NCBI RefSeq assembly: GCF_002224125.1
Contig: NZ_NCSM01000004.1
Coordinates: 240,130 to 304,129 of the forward strand
Source of the DNA: Streptomyces sp. NBS 14/10
GTDB lineage: Bacteria; Actinomycetota; Actinomycetes; Streptomycetales; Streptomycetaceae
Length of the DNA: 64,000 nucleotides
Direction: 5' to 3'
This document shows, in pieces, positions 44,010 through 53,634 of the stretch; within the stretch, counting starts at the first letter, position 1; the number at the start of each line of letters is the position of its first letter. The notes under the pieces were generated by a model, which saw only the letters and a list, made by a program, of their open reading frames with translations, did not search any database and had not been told where the DNA came from. Position numbers and translations under genes: made by a program.

Positions 44010-44723
44010 ATGTCCGCAGTCGACAAGGCCTTTCATGGCCTACGGCACATGATCGCCACCGGCCGGCTGGTCGCCGGGCAGCGCATTCCGCCCGAGAACG
44101 AGCTGTGCGACGAGCTGGGGGTCTCCCGGGGATCCCTCCGCGAGGCGGTGCGCATGCTGGCCGCCCTGGGCGTCATCGAGCCGCGCCACGGCTCGGGGAC
44201 GTACGTCTCCCAGCTGCGCCCGGAGGACATCGTCGGCAGCCTCTCGCTGACCGTCGACCTGCTGCCCCTTGAGGGGCTGCTGGAGATGTTCGAGATCCGG
44301 CGCGTCCTGGAGTCCCACGCCGCGGCGCAGGCGGCCGCGCGGATGACACCCGAGACGATGGCCACGCTCTTCGAGCACATCGAGGCCATGGAGGCCACCG
44401 AGGACCCGACCGAGGTGTCCGAGCTCGACCACCGCTTCCACGCCGAGATCGCCCGGGTGGGCGGCAACCCCACGCTCGGCTCGCTGCTCGGGGTGTTCCG
44501 CGCCCGCTCCCGCGCCTATCAGGTGTTCACGCTGCCCGAGGGGCCCGGCATCAAGCGCGCCAGCGACGAGGACCACCGGGCGATCGCGGGAGCCATCGCC
44601 CGGCGCGACCCGGCGGCCGCCGGAAACGCGGCCGCAGCGCATGTCGCCCACACCGAGAAGTGGCTGCACGCGTTTCTGCCCGGTCGGCCCGATCCCGCCG
44701 ACACCGAAGACTCGGACGCGTAG
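44010..44723 (+). CDS. GntR/FadR-type regulator of the ABC-aminotransferase operon
   Basis: 237 residues. Winged helix RIPPENELCDELGVSRGSLREAVRMLAALGVIEPRHGSGTYV (about 30-70), FCD domain with SELDHRFHAEIARVGGNP and EDHRAIAGAIARRD. Divergent from the importer operon, with palindromic operators between, so it probably represses both units until the imported compound binds. ATG at 44010 after GGGGAAGGGAAGCG. Confidence 0.9.
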   Translation: MSAVDKAFHGLRHMIATGRLVAGQRIPPENELCDELGVSRGSLREAVRMLAALGVIEPRHGSGTYVSQLRPEDIVGSLSLTVDLLPLEGLLEMFEIRRVLESHAAAQAAARMTPETMATLFEHIEAMEATEDPTEVSELDHRFHAEIARVGGNPTLGSLLGVFRARSRAYQVFTLPEGPGIKRASDEDHRAIAGAIARRDPAAAGNAAAAHVAHTEKWLHAFLPGRPDPADTEDSDA

Positions 44724-44881
44724 CCGGCTGCACACCGCCCCCGCCGCGCCGCTGACCAGGCATCGAGGGACGAATCGCCCTGCCGTGTAACAACTCCGTC
44801 TCGGAAATGCCATGCGGTCGAATGAGCAGGCTTTACTGGTCAGCCGTAGCAAGGACATGTCATACGGGAGACTCGAGCGAG

Positions 44882-45514
44882 ATGGGCCGACACAGCCGCC
44901 CCACCCCTGCGCAGCAGGCACGTGCCAACACGATCAAGGCTGCCGCCGCCCTGGGGGTGGCGGGCACCATCGCCTTCGGTCTCCACTCATCGGTCGGCGG
45001 CGACAAGACCGTGCAGGCGCGCTCCGACGTCAGCTCCCAGCCGACCGGGACGCCTGAGACCGACGACCCGGCCGACCCCACCGGCTCCGACCGGCCGAGC
45101 GGCGCGCACCGGTCCACCGACACCGACCAGCCCAGCGACGAGGGTCTGGCCCCCAGCGCCTCCGCCAAGCCGAAGCTCGTACAGGACGGCGGCGGCTACT
45201 CCCGGGACGACACCTCGCGGACCCGCGAGCCGTCGCACACCCCGGCGACCAGCGCCCCGACGACCGCGCCCACGAGCGACCCCGGTTCCACGGCGCCCTC
45301 GACCTCCAAGCCGGACACCACGAAGCCGTCCTCGCCCAGCCAGGACCCCACCACCGACCCGGCCACCCCCGGTGACGAGTCCGACGACCAGCAGTCCGGT
45401 GGTCAGCAGGACTCCGACTCCGGGAAGGACAAGGACCACGGGCTGGTGGGCGGTGTGATCGACGGCGTCGGCGACACGGTCGGCGGTGTGCTCGGCGGCC
45501 TCCTCGGCGGCTGA
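44882..45514 (+). CDS. Secreted/surface low-complexity hypothetical protein
   Basis: 210 residues. Basic start GRHSRPTPAQQARANTIK, hydrophobic AAAALGVAGTIAFGLHSSV (signal anchor or signal peptide), then a long Ser/Thr/Pro/Asp-rich stretch (about 45-185) and a C-terminal Gly/Val zipper-like GLVGGVIDGVGDTVGGVLGG. No known domain. Architecture suggests a cell-wall-spanning stalk with a membrane-active or self-associating tail. ATG 44882 picked because the signal follows directly. Confidence 0.7.
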   Translation: MGRHSRPTPAQQARANTIKAAAALGVAGTIAFGLHSSVGGDKTVQARSDVSSQPTGTPETDDPADPTGSDRPSGAHRSTDTDQPSDEGLAPSASAKPKLVQDGGGYSRDDTSRTREPSHTPATSAPTTAPTSDPGSTAPSTSKPDTTKPSSPSQDPTTDPATPGDESDDQQSGGQQDSDSGKDKDHGLVGGVIDGVGDTVGGVLGGLLGG

Positions 45515-45633
45515 GCGCCCCCGGGGCGCTCCAAGGGGCAGTTCACGGGGCGGTCCACGAGACCGCGCGGGCATGGTGCAAATCCGGGCCAATGTGGAAA
45601 TATGAGGTAACCGGGTCTGCGAGGGATGTCCGC

Positions 45634-46317
45634 GTGCACGACGACAGGATCAGCCGGACGGATTACGAGAACATTCGGCTCGACCGCACGGGTCAGGCCG
45701 AGGCGTTCGATGCCATCGGCGACCGCTACGACGAGGCCTTCCCGTACAAGGAGGGGCAGCTCGCCGCCGGACGCTGGCTGATCGACGCCCTGCCGGCCGG
45801 CTCCCGGGTGCTCGACCTCGGCTGCGGCACCGGCCTGCCGACCGCCCGCCAGCTGGTGGACGCCGGATTCGAGGTGGTCGGCGTCGACCTCTCGTACGGA
45901 ATGGTGGAGCTCGCGCGGCGCTATGTCCCCGAGGCCACGTTCCACCGGATGGACATCGCCGATCTACGGCCGGACGGCCCCCGGGACCTCGGCCGCTTCG
46001 ACGCGGTCACGGCCTTCTTCTCCCTGCTGATGCTGGGCCGCGACGAGATCCCGCTCGCCCTGCGGACCGTACGCCACGTCCTGGTGCCCGGCGGTCTGTT
46101 CGCCCTGTCGATGGTGGAGGCCGACGTGGACGACTTCTCGATCCCGTTCCTCCACAGCACCATTCGGGTGTCCGGCTATCTCCGGGAGGACCTGCACGCG
46201 GTCGTCAAGGCAGCCGGGTTCGAGATCGCCCAGGAGACCTCGTACACCTATGCCCCGGAGGCATCGGACGTGCCGCCGGAGGAGCAGATCTTCCTCACCT
46301 GCAGGAGGTCCGACTGA
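45634..46317 (+). CDS. Class I SAM-dependent methyltransferase
   Basis: 227 residues. SAM motif I VLDLGCGTGLPTARQLVDAG (about 67-86), acidic motif VVGVDLS, FHRMDIADL, FDAVTAFFSLLML and VLVPGGLFALSMVE. Small-molecule methyltransferase of the Methyltransf_11/25 type; substrate unknown. GTG 45634 after GAGGGATGTCC; an ATG at 45592 is in frame but lacks an RBS. Confidence 0.87.
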   Translation: MHDDRISRTDYENIRLDRTGQAEAFDAIGDRYDEAFPYKEGQLAAGRWLIDALPAGSRVLDLGCGTGLPTARQLVDAGFEVVGVDLSYGMVELARRYVPEATFHRMDIADLRPDGPRDLGRFDAVTAFFSLLMLGRDEIPLALRTVRHVLVPGGLFALSMVEADVDDFSIPFLHSTIRVSGYLREDLHAVVKAAGFEIAQETSYTYAPEASDVPPEEQIFLTCRRSD

Positions 46318-46329
46318 GGGCGGCGCCCC

Positions 46330-48195
46330 ATGCACCATGGCTCACGCATCCCCTGTGAAGGCCCTGACCGGCCCGCCACCGGGGCCGAGCGGCCGACCGC
46401 TCCCCCCGGCCGGGTGGAGCGCGCTGCGCCCGCGGACCGCGATACCCGGGGTGAGGCAGTGCACGGGACCGGGGCGCAGACCGAGCGGCTGCGCTACCTC
46501 GACGAGGCGACCCGCCGGATCGCCCACGGCATGGACCCGGAGGAGACCCTGTGCGAACTGTCCCGGGCCGCCACTCCCGCCTTCGCCGACGCGGCGTTCA
46601 TCCATCTGTGCGACCCCCTGCCGACCGGGGAGGGGAAGCCCGGCGGGCCCGTGGCGCTACGGCCGCACACCACCGGCCCCGGCCCCCAGCCGTGCGCACC
46701 CGCCGCACCCCCGGACCCAACCGACACACAGGACTCCGCGCCGGCCCTGGTGCCGGATGTGGCCCCCGGGCCCGAGTCCGCACCGGTGACCGTCACCGGC
46801 CGGTTCACCGAGTTGCTGCTGGCCGGGCGGCCGGTGTTCGGCGACGCGCCGGGGATCGCGCCGACGGTGGGCCGGCTGCTGTGCGACACCGCGAGCGGCC
46901 ACCGGCCCGTACCGTCGGCCCGGCGGCTGATCGTCGCCCCGCTGCGCGGCCGCCACCACGTCATCGGTGCCGTCACGCTGCTGCGCGAGCCGGGCCGCCC
47001 CGCCTTCACCCCCGACGATCTGCTGGTCGCCTCCCAGCTCGCCACGCACGCCGCCCTCGGCATCGACAAGGCGGTGCGCTACGGACGCGAGGCGTCGGTC
47101 GCGGATGTGCTGCAGCGCGCCATGCTCCCCACCTCGCTGCCCGAGGCCACCGGCGTCCGGCTGGCCAGCCGCTATCTGCCCGCCTCGGAGACCGCCCGGG
47201 TCGGCGGCGACTGGTACGACGCCATCCCGCTGCCCGGCAACCGCGTCGCGCTGGTCATCGGCGACGTCATGGGCCACTCGATGACCTCCGCCGCGGTCAT
47301 GGGCCAGCTGCGCACCACCGTGCAGACCCTCGCCGGGCTCGACCTGCCGCCCGAGGAGGTCCTGTACCACCTCGACGAACAGGCCCAACGCCTGGGCAGC
47401 CAGCACATCGCCACCTGCCTGTACGCCATCTACGACCCCATCGCGCACCGGCTGCAAGTGGCCAACGCAGGCCATCCGCCCCCGCTGCTGCTGCACCCGG
47501 ACGGCCGCGGGGAGGCGCTGCGGGTCCCGCCGGGGGCGCCGATCGGCGTCGGTGGCGTGGTCTTCGAATGCGTCGAGACCCACGCGCCCGCCGGAGCGAC
47601 CCTGCTGCTGTACACCGACGGCCTGGTCGAGTCCCGTGAGACCGATGTGTGGACCGGGGTGCAGTCGCTGTGTGTCCGGCTGCGTGCCGCCGCGGCCCAC
47701 GCCCGCGCCCCCATGCCGCCCGAGGACCTGTGCGATCTGGTCCTCGGCCCCCTCGACCCGAGGAACCAGGACGACGACGTGGCGCTGCTCGCCGCCTGCT
47801 TCGACGGCATCCCCTGGCACAACGTCGCCTACTGGTTCCTCGACCCCAACCCGCGGACCCCGCGCCGGGCCCGCCGGCTGGCTGGCAGAACACTGCACCG
47901 CTGGAACCTCGACTCCTTGATCGAGTCCACCGAGTTCATGGTCGGCGAGGTGGTGACCAACGCGGTGCGCTACGCCACCCGTCCACTGTCGCTGCGGCTG
48001 CTGCGTACGGATGTGCTCCGCTGCGAGGTGGGCGACGACTCGCCGCAGCTGCCCCGGATGCTCCACGCCCGGCTCGGCGACGAGGGCGGCCGCGGTCTGT
48101 TCCTGGTCAACCATCTGGCCGAGCGCTGGGGAGCGACGAGGCTGAGCACGGGCAAGGTGGTCTGGTTCGAGCAGCGCATCCCCGCCGATCAATAG
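46330..48195 (+). CDS. GAF-SpoIIE (PP2C) phosphatase-HATPase regulator
   Basis: 621 residues from ATG 46330; GTG 46459 is an alternative and conserved sequence begins just after it. A GAF-like sensor (about 60-255) ends FTPDDLLVASQLATHAALGIDKAVRYGRE. The SpoIIE phosphatase (about 265-480) shows GGDWYDAIPLPGNRVALVIGDVMGH and LLLYTDGLVESRE metal motifs. The C-terminal RsbW-like ATPase has GEVVTNAVRYA, EVGDDSPQLP and DEGGRGLFLV. Such proteins reset anti-sigma-antagonist/anti-sigma switches in Streptomyces. The orphan sigma factor at 26654 is a conceivable but unproven client. Its 3' end is tandemly duplicated. Confidence 0.9.
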   Translation: MHHGSRIPCEGPDRPATGAERPTAPPGRVERAAPADRDTRGEAVHGTGAQTERLRYLDEATRRIAHGMDPEETLCELSRAATPAFADAAFIHLCDPLPTGEGKPGGPVALRPHTTGPGPQPCAPAAPPDPTDTQDSAPALVPDVAPGPESAPVTVTGRFTELLLAGRPVFGDAPGIAPTVGRLLCDTASGHRPVPSARRLIVAPLRGRHHVIGAVTLLREPGRPAFTPDDLLVASQLATHAALGIDKAVRYGREASVADVLQRAMLPTSLPEATGVRLASRYLPASETARVGGDWYDAIPLPGNRVALVIGDVMGHSMTSAAVMGQLRTTVQTLAGLDLPPEEVLYHLDEQAQRLGSQHIATCLYAIYDPIAHRLQVANAGHPPPLLLHPDGRGEALRVPPGAPIGVGGVVFECVETHAPAGATLLLYTDGLVESRETDVWTGVQSLCVRLRAAAAHARAPMPPEDLCDLVLGPLDPRNQDDDVALLAACFDGIPWHNVAYWFLDPNPRTPRRARRLAGRTLHRWNLDSLIESTEFMVGEVVTNAVRYATRPLSLRLLRTDVLRCEVGDDSPQLPRMLHARLGDEGGRGLFLVNHLAERWGATRLSTGKVVWFEQRIPADQ

Positions 48196-48209
48196 AGCCG
48201 ATCAATAGA
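48184..48209. repeat. Two 13-bp tandem repeats across the stop codon of the SpoIIE-phosphatase gene
   Basis: GCCGATCAATAGA at 48184-48196 and again at 48197-48209; the gene's TAG stop (48193-48195) lies inside the first copy. Confidence 0.9.
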
Positions 48210-48317
48210 GCCGGCCGATAAAACTCGCAAAGGTGTTGTTTTATAGCATTGAGCATGAATCGGATCACTCTGTGAAGGGCTCCCATCTCGTAGGACTCGC
48301 AGGAGAGGAGTGCGGAG

Positions 48318-50237
48318 ATGACCCGCGCAGTCGGGATCGACCTGGGGACGACGAACTCCGTGGTGTGTGTTCTGGAGGGTGGTGAGCCGACCGTCATCAC
48401 CAACACCGAGGGCACCCGGACGACCCCTTCCGTGGTGGCCTTCGCCAAGAACGGCGAGGTGCTGGTGGGCGAGGTGGCCAAGCGTCAGGCGGTGACCAAC
48501 GTGGAGCGCACCGCGCGGTCGGTCAAGCGCCACATGGGGGAGGCGCAGTGGCGCTTCCCAGCCACCGGCGAGGTGGACGGCAAGCGCTACACCGCGCAGG
48601 AGATCTCCGCGCGTGTGCTGCAGAAGCTCAAGCGCGACGCGGAGGGGTACCTCGGCGAGGACGTCACGGACGCGGTGGTCACCGTCCCGGCGTACTTCAA
48701 TGACACCCAGCGCACCGCCACCAAGGAGGCGGGCGAGATCGCCGGCCTGAAGGTGCTGCGGATCATCAACGAGCCGACGGCCGCCGCCCTGGCGTACGGC
48801 CTGGACAAGGAGAACGACCAGACCATCCTGGTCTTCGACCTCGGCGGTGGCACCTTCGATGTCTCGCTGCTGGAGATCGGCGAGGGGGTCGTCGAGGTCA
48901 AGGCCACCAACGGCGACACCCATCTCGGCGGCGACGACTGGGACCAGCGGATCGTCGACCACCTCGTCACCCGGTTCAAGAACGGGTACGGGGTCGATCT
49001 GGCCAAGGACAAGATGGCGCTCCAACGGCTGCGCGAAACGGCGGAGAAGGCGAAGATCGAGCTGTCCGCCGCGTCCGAGACCACCATCAACCTGCCCTAC
49101 ATCACGGCGTCCGACGAGGGCCCGCTGCATCTGGACGAGAAGCTGACCCGCGCCCAGTTCGAGCAGCTGACCGAGGATCTGCTGAACCGCTGCAAGGGGC
49201 CGTTCCACCAGGCGATCAAGGATGCCGGGATCGAGGTGTCCGATATCGATCACGTGATCATGGTCGGCGGCTCGACCCGGATGCCCGCCGTGACCGGGCT
49301 GGTCAGGGAGTTGACCGGCAAGGACCCGCACCGGGGCGTCAACCCGGACGAGGTGGTCGCGGTCGGTGCCTCGCTCCAGGCCGGTGTCCTCAGGGGCGAG
49401 GTGAAGGACGTCCTGCTGCTGGATGTCACCCCGCTGTCCCTCGGTATCGAGACCAAGGGCGGCATCATGACCAAGCTGATCGAGCGCAACACGACCATTC
49501 CGACCAAGCGCTCGGAGATCTTCACCACGGCCGAGGACAACCAGCCGTCCGTGCAGATCCAGGTCTTCCAGGGCGAGCGCGAGATCGCGGCGTACAACAA
49601 GAAGCTCGGCATGTTCGAGCTGACCGGTCTGCCGCCGGCCCCGCGCGGCGTGCCGCAGATCGAGGTCGCGTTCGACATCGACGCCAACGGAATCATGCAT
49701 GTGTCGGCGAAGGACCTCGGCACCGGCAGGGAACAGCGGATGACCGTCACCGGCGGCTCCGCGCTGCCGAAGGACGACATCGACCGGATGATGCGCGAGG
49801 CCGAGCGGTACGCGGAGGAGGACCGCCGTAAGCGCGAGGCGGCCGAGACCCGCAACCAGGCCGAATCTCTCGTCTACAACACCGAGAAGCTGCTCCGCGA
49901 CCAGGCGGACAAGGTGCCGCAGGACGTGCGGCAGGAGACCGAGGCGGCCATCGCCGAGCTGAAGGAGACGCTGAAGGGCGAGGACTCCGGCCGGATCCGC
50001 GCGGCCACCGACAAGGCCGCCGCGGCCGCGCAGAAGATCGGTACGGCCATGTACGCCCGGGCCGGGGCCCAGGGCGAGACGGCCGGGCCGGCCAGTGGCG
50101 CGGGTGGCGCGGGTGGCGACGGCGCGGGCTCGGAGCACGGCGCCGACGACGACGTCGTCGAGGCGGAGATCGTCGACGAGGACCGGCCCAAGGGGGACGG
50201 GCCCAAGGAGGACGAGGCCAAGGGGGACGGCGGATGA
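48318..50237 (+). CDS. dnaK: Hsp70 chaperone DnaK, orphan paralogue
   Basis: 639 residues, complete. [19 protein letters not shown], phosphate loop [15 protein letters not shown], linker [18 protein letters not shown], substrate domain, helical lid and a Gly/Asp-rich tail. ATP-driven protein folding in the cytoplasm. Unlike the main actinobacterial dnaK operon, no grpE, dnaJ or hspR follows; the next gene is a YoaK protein, overlapped by 4 bases. The 122-base upstream gap is AT-rich but has no clear HAIR (CTTGAGT-N7-ACTCAAG) operator. RBS AGGAGAGGAG. Confidence 0.93.
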   Translation: MTRAVGIDLGTTNSVVCVLEGGEPTVITNTEGTRTTPSVVAFAKNGEVLVGEVAKRQAVTNVERTARSVKRHMGEAQWRFPATGEVDGKRYTAQEISARVLQKLKRDAEGYLGEDVTDAVVTVPAYFNDTQRTATKEAGEIAGLKVLRIINEPTAAALAYGLDKENDQTILVFDLGGGTFDVSLLEIGEGVVEVKATNGDTHLGGDDWDQRIVDHLVTRFKNGYGVDLAKDKMALQRLRETAEKAKIELSAASETTINLPYITASDEGPLHLDEKLTRAQFEQLTEDLLNRCKGPFHQAIKDAGIEVSDIDHVIMVGGSTRMPAVTGLVRELTGKDPHRGVNPDEVVAVGASLQAGVLRGEVKDVLLLDVTPLSLGIETKGGIMTKLIERNTTIPTKRSEIFTTAEDNQPSVQIQVFQGEREIAAYNKKLGMFELTGLPPAPRGVPQIEVAFDIDANGIMHVSAKDLGTGREQRMTVTGGSALPKDDIDRMMREAERYAEEDRRKREAAETRNQAESLVYNTEKLLRDQADKVPQDVRQETEAAIAELKETLKGEDSGRIRAATDKAAAAAQKIGTAMYARAGAQGETAGPASGAGGAGGDGAGSEHGADDDVVEAEIVDEDRPKGDGPKEDEAKGDGG

Positions 50238-50998
50238 GCGACCCCCTGCCACCCCGGGACGGCGGCCCGGCGGGTCCGGCCGGCGGCTTAGCCGGCCGGC
50301 GTGGCGGACGTGGCCGGGGCGAGCCGGGCGGCGGTGCCCTGACGGCCGCGGTGGCGCTGACCGTGGCCACCGGTTCGATGGACGCCATCGCCTTTCTCGC
50401 GCTCGGCGAAGTTTTCACCAGCGTGATGACCGCGAACCTCTCGCTGCTCGGCATGTCGGCGGGGACCCGCGACCCCGCGCTCGCCGGCCACGCCGCCGTC
50501 GCGGTCGGCGGCTATGTCCTGGGCTCGCTGGTCAGCGGGCGGATCGTCAGGGGGCCCGACAAGAGGCGGCTGGCCCGCCGGGCGCTCGGTGTGGAAGTGC
50601 TCGCGCTCGGCGTGCTGTGGGCGCTGTGGGCCGCCGCCGACGGCCACCTCGACGGAGGGGGGCGGCAGGGGCTGCTGGCGCTGGCCGCCGTGGCCATGGG
50701 AGGGCAGAGCGCGTCGGTGCGCGCCGTCGCGCCGTCCGGGGTCTCCACCACGTACTTCACCGGCATGCTGACCAGCCTTTTGGCCGACCTCGTCGCCACC
50801 GGCCGGGTGCACCGGCCCAGCGTGGCGCTGTTGTCCGCCCTGGTCGCCGGGGCGGTCGGGGGAGGGGTTCTGCTGACCCTGGCGCCGTGGGCCGCGCCCG
50901 GGCTGCCGACCGGGCTGGTCGCCGCCGTCTGGCTGGGCTCCCTCATGGGCCAGGCGCGCAGAGAGCGGAGAGCCGGGGGAGCGGCGCGTCAGGGCTGA
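50234..50998 (+). CDS. YoaK/DUF1275 family membrane protein
   Basis: 254 residues, about six hydrophobic segments. [34 protein letters not shown] is the family N-terminus; [16 protein letters not shown] the central motif. Function unknown; transporter-like. ATG overlaps the DnaK stop (ATGA) and the 3' end overlaps the convergent regulator by 10 bases. Confidence 0.87.
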   Translation: MSDPLPPRDGGPAGPAGGLAGRRGGRGRGEPGGGALTAAVALTVATGSMDAIAFLALGEVFTSVMTANLSLLGMSAGTRDPALAGHAAVAVGGYVLGSLVSGRIVRGPDKRRLARRALGVEVLALGVLWALWAAADGHLDGGGRQGLLALAAVAMGGQSASVRAVAPSGVSTTYFTGMLTSLLADLVATGRVHRPSVALLSALVAGAVGGGVLLTLAPWAAPGLPTGLVAAVWLGSLMGQARRERRAGGAARQG

Positions 50999-52179
50999 GT
51001 GTCGAGCTGGTCGGCCAGACAGGCCAGGTACAGGGCGAGCGTGGTGCGGTGGTCGCGCAGCGGGCGGCCGCTGATCTGCTCGATCTTGTTCATACGGTAG
51101 ACGAGGGTGTTGCGGTGGATGTGCAGCGCCGAAGAGGCGCGGACCAAGTTGAAGCCGTTCTCGCACCAGGCCACCACGGTGTCCCGGAGCACCGGCCAGT
51201 CCGGCTGCTCGCGCAGGTCCGCGGCGGTGAGCGCCAGCAGCCGGGTGCGGGTGTGCTGGCCGGTGGCCGCGAGTAACTGGTGGGCGCGCAGATCGGAGAC
51301 GAGGTGCACCGGTAACTCGGGCGCGACCCGGGACCCCAGGCGCAGTGCGTCGCACGCGTCCTGGTACGAGTCGTGCAGACCGCCGACCGAGGTGGCCGGC
51401 TCCCCGATCCCGACCCGGGCCTCGAGGCCGTGCTGGACACTTACGAGATCCGTCAGCCGCTGACAGGCCGTCATCACCCGGCTGGCCGACCGCTGTTCCG
51501 GCAGCCGGTGCAGCACCCCGATCCACCCCGGTGCCGCCCCCGCGACCACGTCCTGCGGATCGGCGAACACCTCCCGTACGGTGCGCAACAGCTCCGAGCG
51601 GACCAGCGAGGTGTCCGGCACGGGTGGCCCGGCGCGGTGGCGGGCGCCGCCCGTGCCACCGGACGCGGACACCTCGACGACCACCGCGATCCGGCGCAGC
51701 CGCAGATCGAAGCCCACCTCGGCGGCGCGGAAGACGACGAAGTCCGGTTCGACGACCGCGGCGTCGTACGTGGCGACATCCGCGAGCAGATCCTCCAGCA
51801 CTCGCTCCCTGACCACCCGTGAGCGCAGGACGGCCGATTCGCGCAGCAGTATCTCCGTCTGCCGCTTGACCACCAGACCGAAGCGCCGCACCTGGGCGGG
51901 CGTACCCGTGATGCCGACCGTGCCCACCGCGTGTCCGTCCATGACCAGCGGCAGTGTCACCCCGGCGCGCACTCCCTTGAGCTCCTGCGCCTGGGTGGCG
52001 GTGTGGATGGCGGCCTCCTGAGTGCGCATCACCTCCACGGAGGCCTCGTGGAAGGTGCCGATGCGGCTGCTGTCACCGCTGCCGATGACGACGCCCTCGC
52101 TGTCGGTGATGAGGACGTTCAAACCGATGACCGCGGAGGTGTCCCCGGCGATCTCCTGGGCGAGTGAGGGGCTGAGCAC
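50989..52179 (-). CDS. CdaR/PucR-type sugar-diacid regulator
   Basis: 396 residues. N-terminal diacid-recognition domain with GLNVLITDSEGVVIGSGDSSRIGTFHEAS and GVTLPLVMDGHAVGTVGITG; GGDEF-like middle; C-terminal PucR helix-turn-helix with VAWCENGFNLVRASSALHIHRNTLVYRMNKIEQISG. CdaR activates glucarate/galactarate or glycerate genes; no such genes are adjacent here. GTG 52179 after GGAGGATCC; the longer in-frame ATG at 52263 lacks an RBS. Confidence 0.88.
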   Translation of the reverse strand: MLSPSLAQEIAGDTSAVIGLNVLITDSEGVVIGSGDSSRIGTFHEASVEVMRTQEAAIHTATQAQELKGVRAGVTLPLVMDGHAVGTVGITGTPAQVRRFGLVVKRQTEILLRESAVLRSRVVRERVLEDLLADVATYDAAVVEPDFVVFRAAEVGFDLRLRRIAVVVEVSASGGTGGARHRAGPPVPDTSLVRSELLRTVREVFADPQDVVAGAAPGWIGVLHRLPEQRSASRVMTACQRLTDLVSVQHGLEARVGIGEPATSVGGLHDSYQDACDALRLGSRVAPELPVHLVSDLRAHQLLAATGQHTRTRLLALTAADLREQPDWPVLRDTVVAWCENGFNLVRASSALHIHRNTLVYRMNKIEQISGRPLRDHRTTLALYLACLADQLDTQP

Positions 52180-52362
52180 GAACTGGATCCTCCGGCCGGT
52201 GGGCTGGACGCACCGTACAGCGCCATGGCCCCGGTTCGCCACACATTCATACGGAGTGACCAATGACCGTGCGGTTCCGCCACTGTGACAGCTTTGCGGA
52301 CGGGGAGCCGTCGGACACCACCCACTTTGGAGCGGTCATATGAAGCTCCATAAGATGCCGCG

Positions 52363-53634
52363 GTGATCATAAAGAAACGCCTGGCGACAGGCGCCTTCGG
52401 GCTGCTCGCGGCCGTGGTCTGCGGCGTGTTGTCCCCCGCCGCGGCCGTCGCCGACGACGGACCGGCCCGTGAGTCCCCCAAAGTCGAACTGGTTCTGGAC
52501 GTCAGCGGCTCGATGCGCGCCCGCGATGTCGACGGCATGTCCCGTATGGCCGCTGCCAAGCAGGCGTTCAACGAGGTGATCGACGCCGTGCCCGACGAGG
52601 TGCGGCTCGGCATACGCACCCTCGGCGCCACGTACCCCGGCCAGGACCGCAAGACCGGCTGCCTGGACAGCAAACAGCTCTACCCCGTCGGCCGGGTGGA
52701 CCGCACCGAGGCCAAGACCGCCGTCGCCACGCTGCGCCCCACCGGCTGGACGCCCATCGGACTCGCCCTGCGCGGCGCCTCCAAGGACCTCGCGGGCGGC
52801 GACGCCACCCGCCGGATCGTGCTCATCACCGACGGCGAGGACTCCTGCGGCCAGCCCGACCCCTGCGATGTGGCCCGGGAACTGGCCGCCCAGGGCACCC
52901 ATCTGGTCGTCGACACGCTCGGGCTGACCCTGGACAGCAAGGTCCGCGACCAGCTCAGCTGCATCGCCGAGGCCACCGGTGGCACCTACACCGCGGTCCA
53001 GCACTCCGACCAGCTGTCCACCCGCATCAAGCAGCTGGTACGACGCGCCGCGGACACCCCGGTCCAGACCCCGACCGCGGTCGAGGGCGCCGAGGCGTGC
53101 GCCCAGGCCCCCGTGCTCGGCGCGGGCCTCTACAACGACCGGGAGGGCTTCGGCGAGCACCGCTGGTACCGGGTGAACGTCGCGCCCGGCCAGGAGCTGC
53201 GGTTCTCGGCGACCGTGGGCGCCGACCGCGCCGTCGACCCGGACTACGGCGTGATGGTGCGGGCGGTGACCGAGCGCGGCCGTGAACTGGTGCGCGGCAG
53301 CGACGCGGGCAGTGGCCGCACCGATGTCCTCTCGACCGGTCTGCGCTACCCGGTGGCCGAGGACTTCGAGCCGCAGCCCGACCGTGCGCCGCTGATCTGC
53401 CTCGAGGTGAGCCAGTCGTTCTCCGCGCCCGCCTCCGTCAAGCGCACCCCCGGCCTCCCCGTCGAACTGGCCGTGAACATCGTCGCCGCCGGCGACCCGC
53501 CCGCCGACGCGGCCGCCTTCGGCCTCGGCCGCGGCTGGGTGCTGCTGGCCGTGCTCACCGTCACCGGGCTGCTGGTGGGCCTGGTGTGGGGCTGGCTGGC
53601 CCGCTGGCGCGTCACCGTCTGGAGGACCAACTGA
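52363..53634 (+). CDS. Secreted, membrane-anchored von Willebrand factor A protein
   Basis: 423 residues. Signal peptide to about residue 30 (AAAVADD), vWA domain with MIDAS VLDVSGSMRARD (about 43), TPIGLAL and ITDGEDSCGQPDPC, a beta-rich domain (about 235-385), then one transmembrane helix WVLLAVLTVTGLLVGLVWGWLA near the C-terminus with a basic tail. Extracytoplasmic, metal-dependent binding; partner unknown. GTG start 52363. Coupled (TGATG) with the next gene, probably its partner. Confidence 0.87.
   Translation: MIIKKRLATGAFGLLAAVVCGVLSPAAAVADDGPARESPKVELVLDVSGSMRARDVDGMSRMAAAKQAFNEVIDAVPDEVRLGIRTLGATYPGQDRKTGCLDSKQLYPVGRVDRTEAKTAVATLRPTGWTPIGLALRGASKDLAGGDATRRIVLITDGEDSCGQPDPCDVARELAAQGTHLVVDTLGLTLDSKVRDQLSCIAEATGGTYTAVQHSDQLSTRIKQLVRRAADTPVQTPTAVEGAEACAQAPVLGAGLYNDREGFGEHRWYRVNVAPGQELRFSATVGADRAVDPDYGVMVRAVTERGRELVRGSDAGSGRTDVLSTGLRYPVAEDFEPQPDRAPLICLEVSQSFSAPASVKRTPGLPVELAVNIVAAGDPPADAAAFGLGRGWVLLAVLTVTGLLVGLVWGWLARWRVTVWRTN

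Noticed and set aside
48196..48317. HspR (HAIR) operator upstream of dnaK
   Set aside because: TTGAGCATG...ATCACTC is only vaguely similar; the CTTGAGT-N7-ACTCAAG spacing is not met.
46657..50252. Very long minus-strand frames over the SpoIIE and dnaK genes
   Set aside because: Shadow frames typical of GC-rich codon use.
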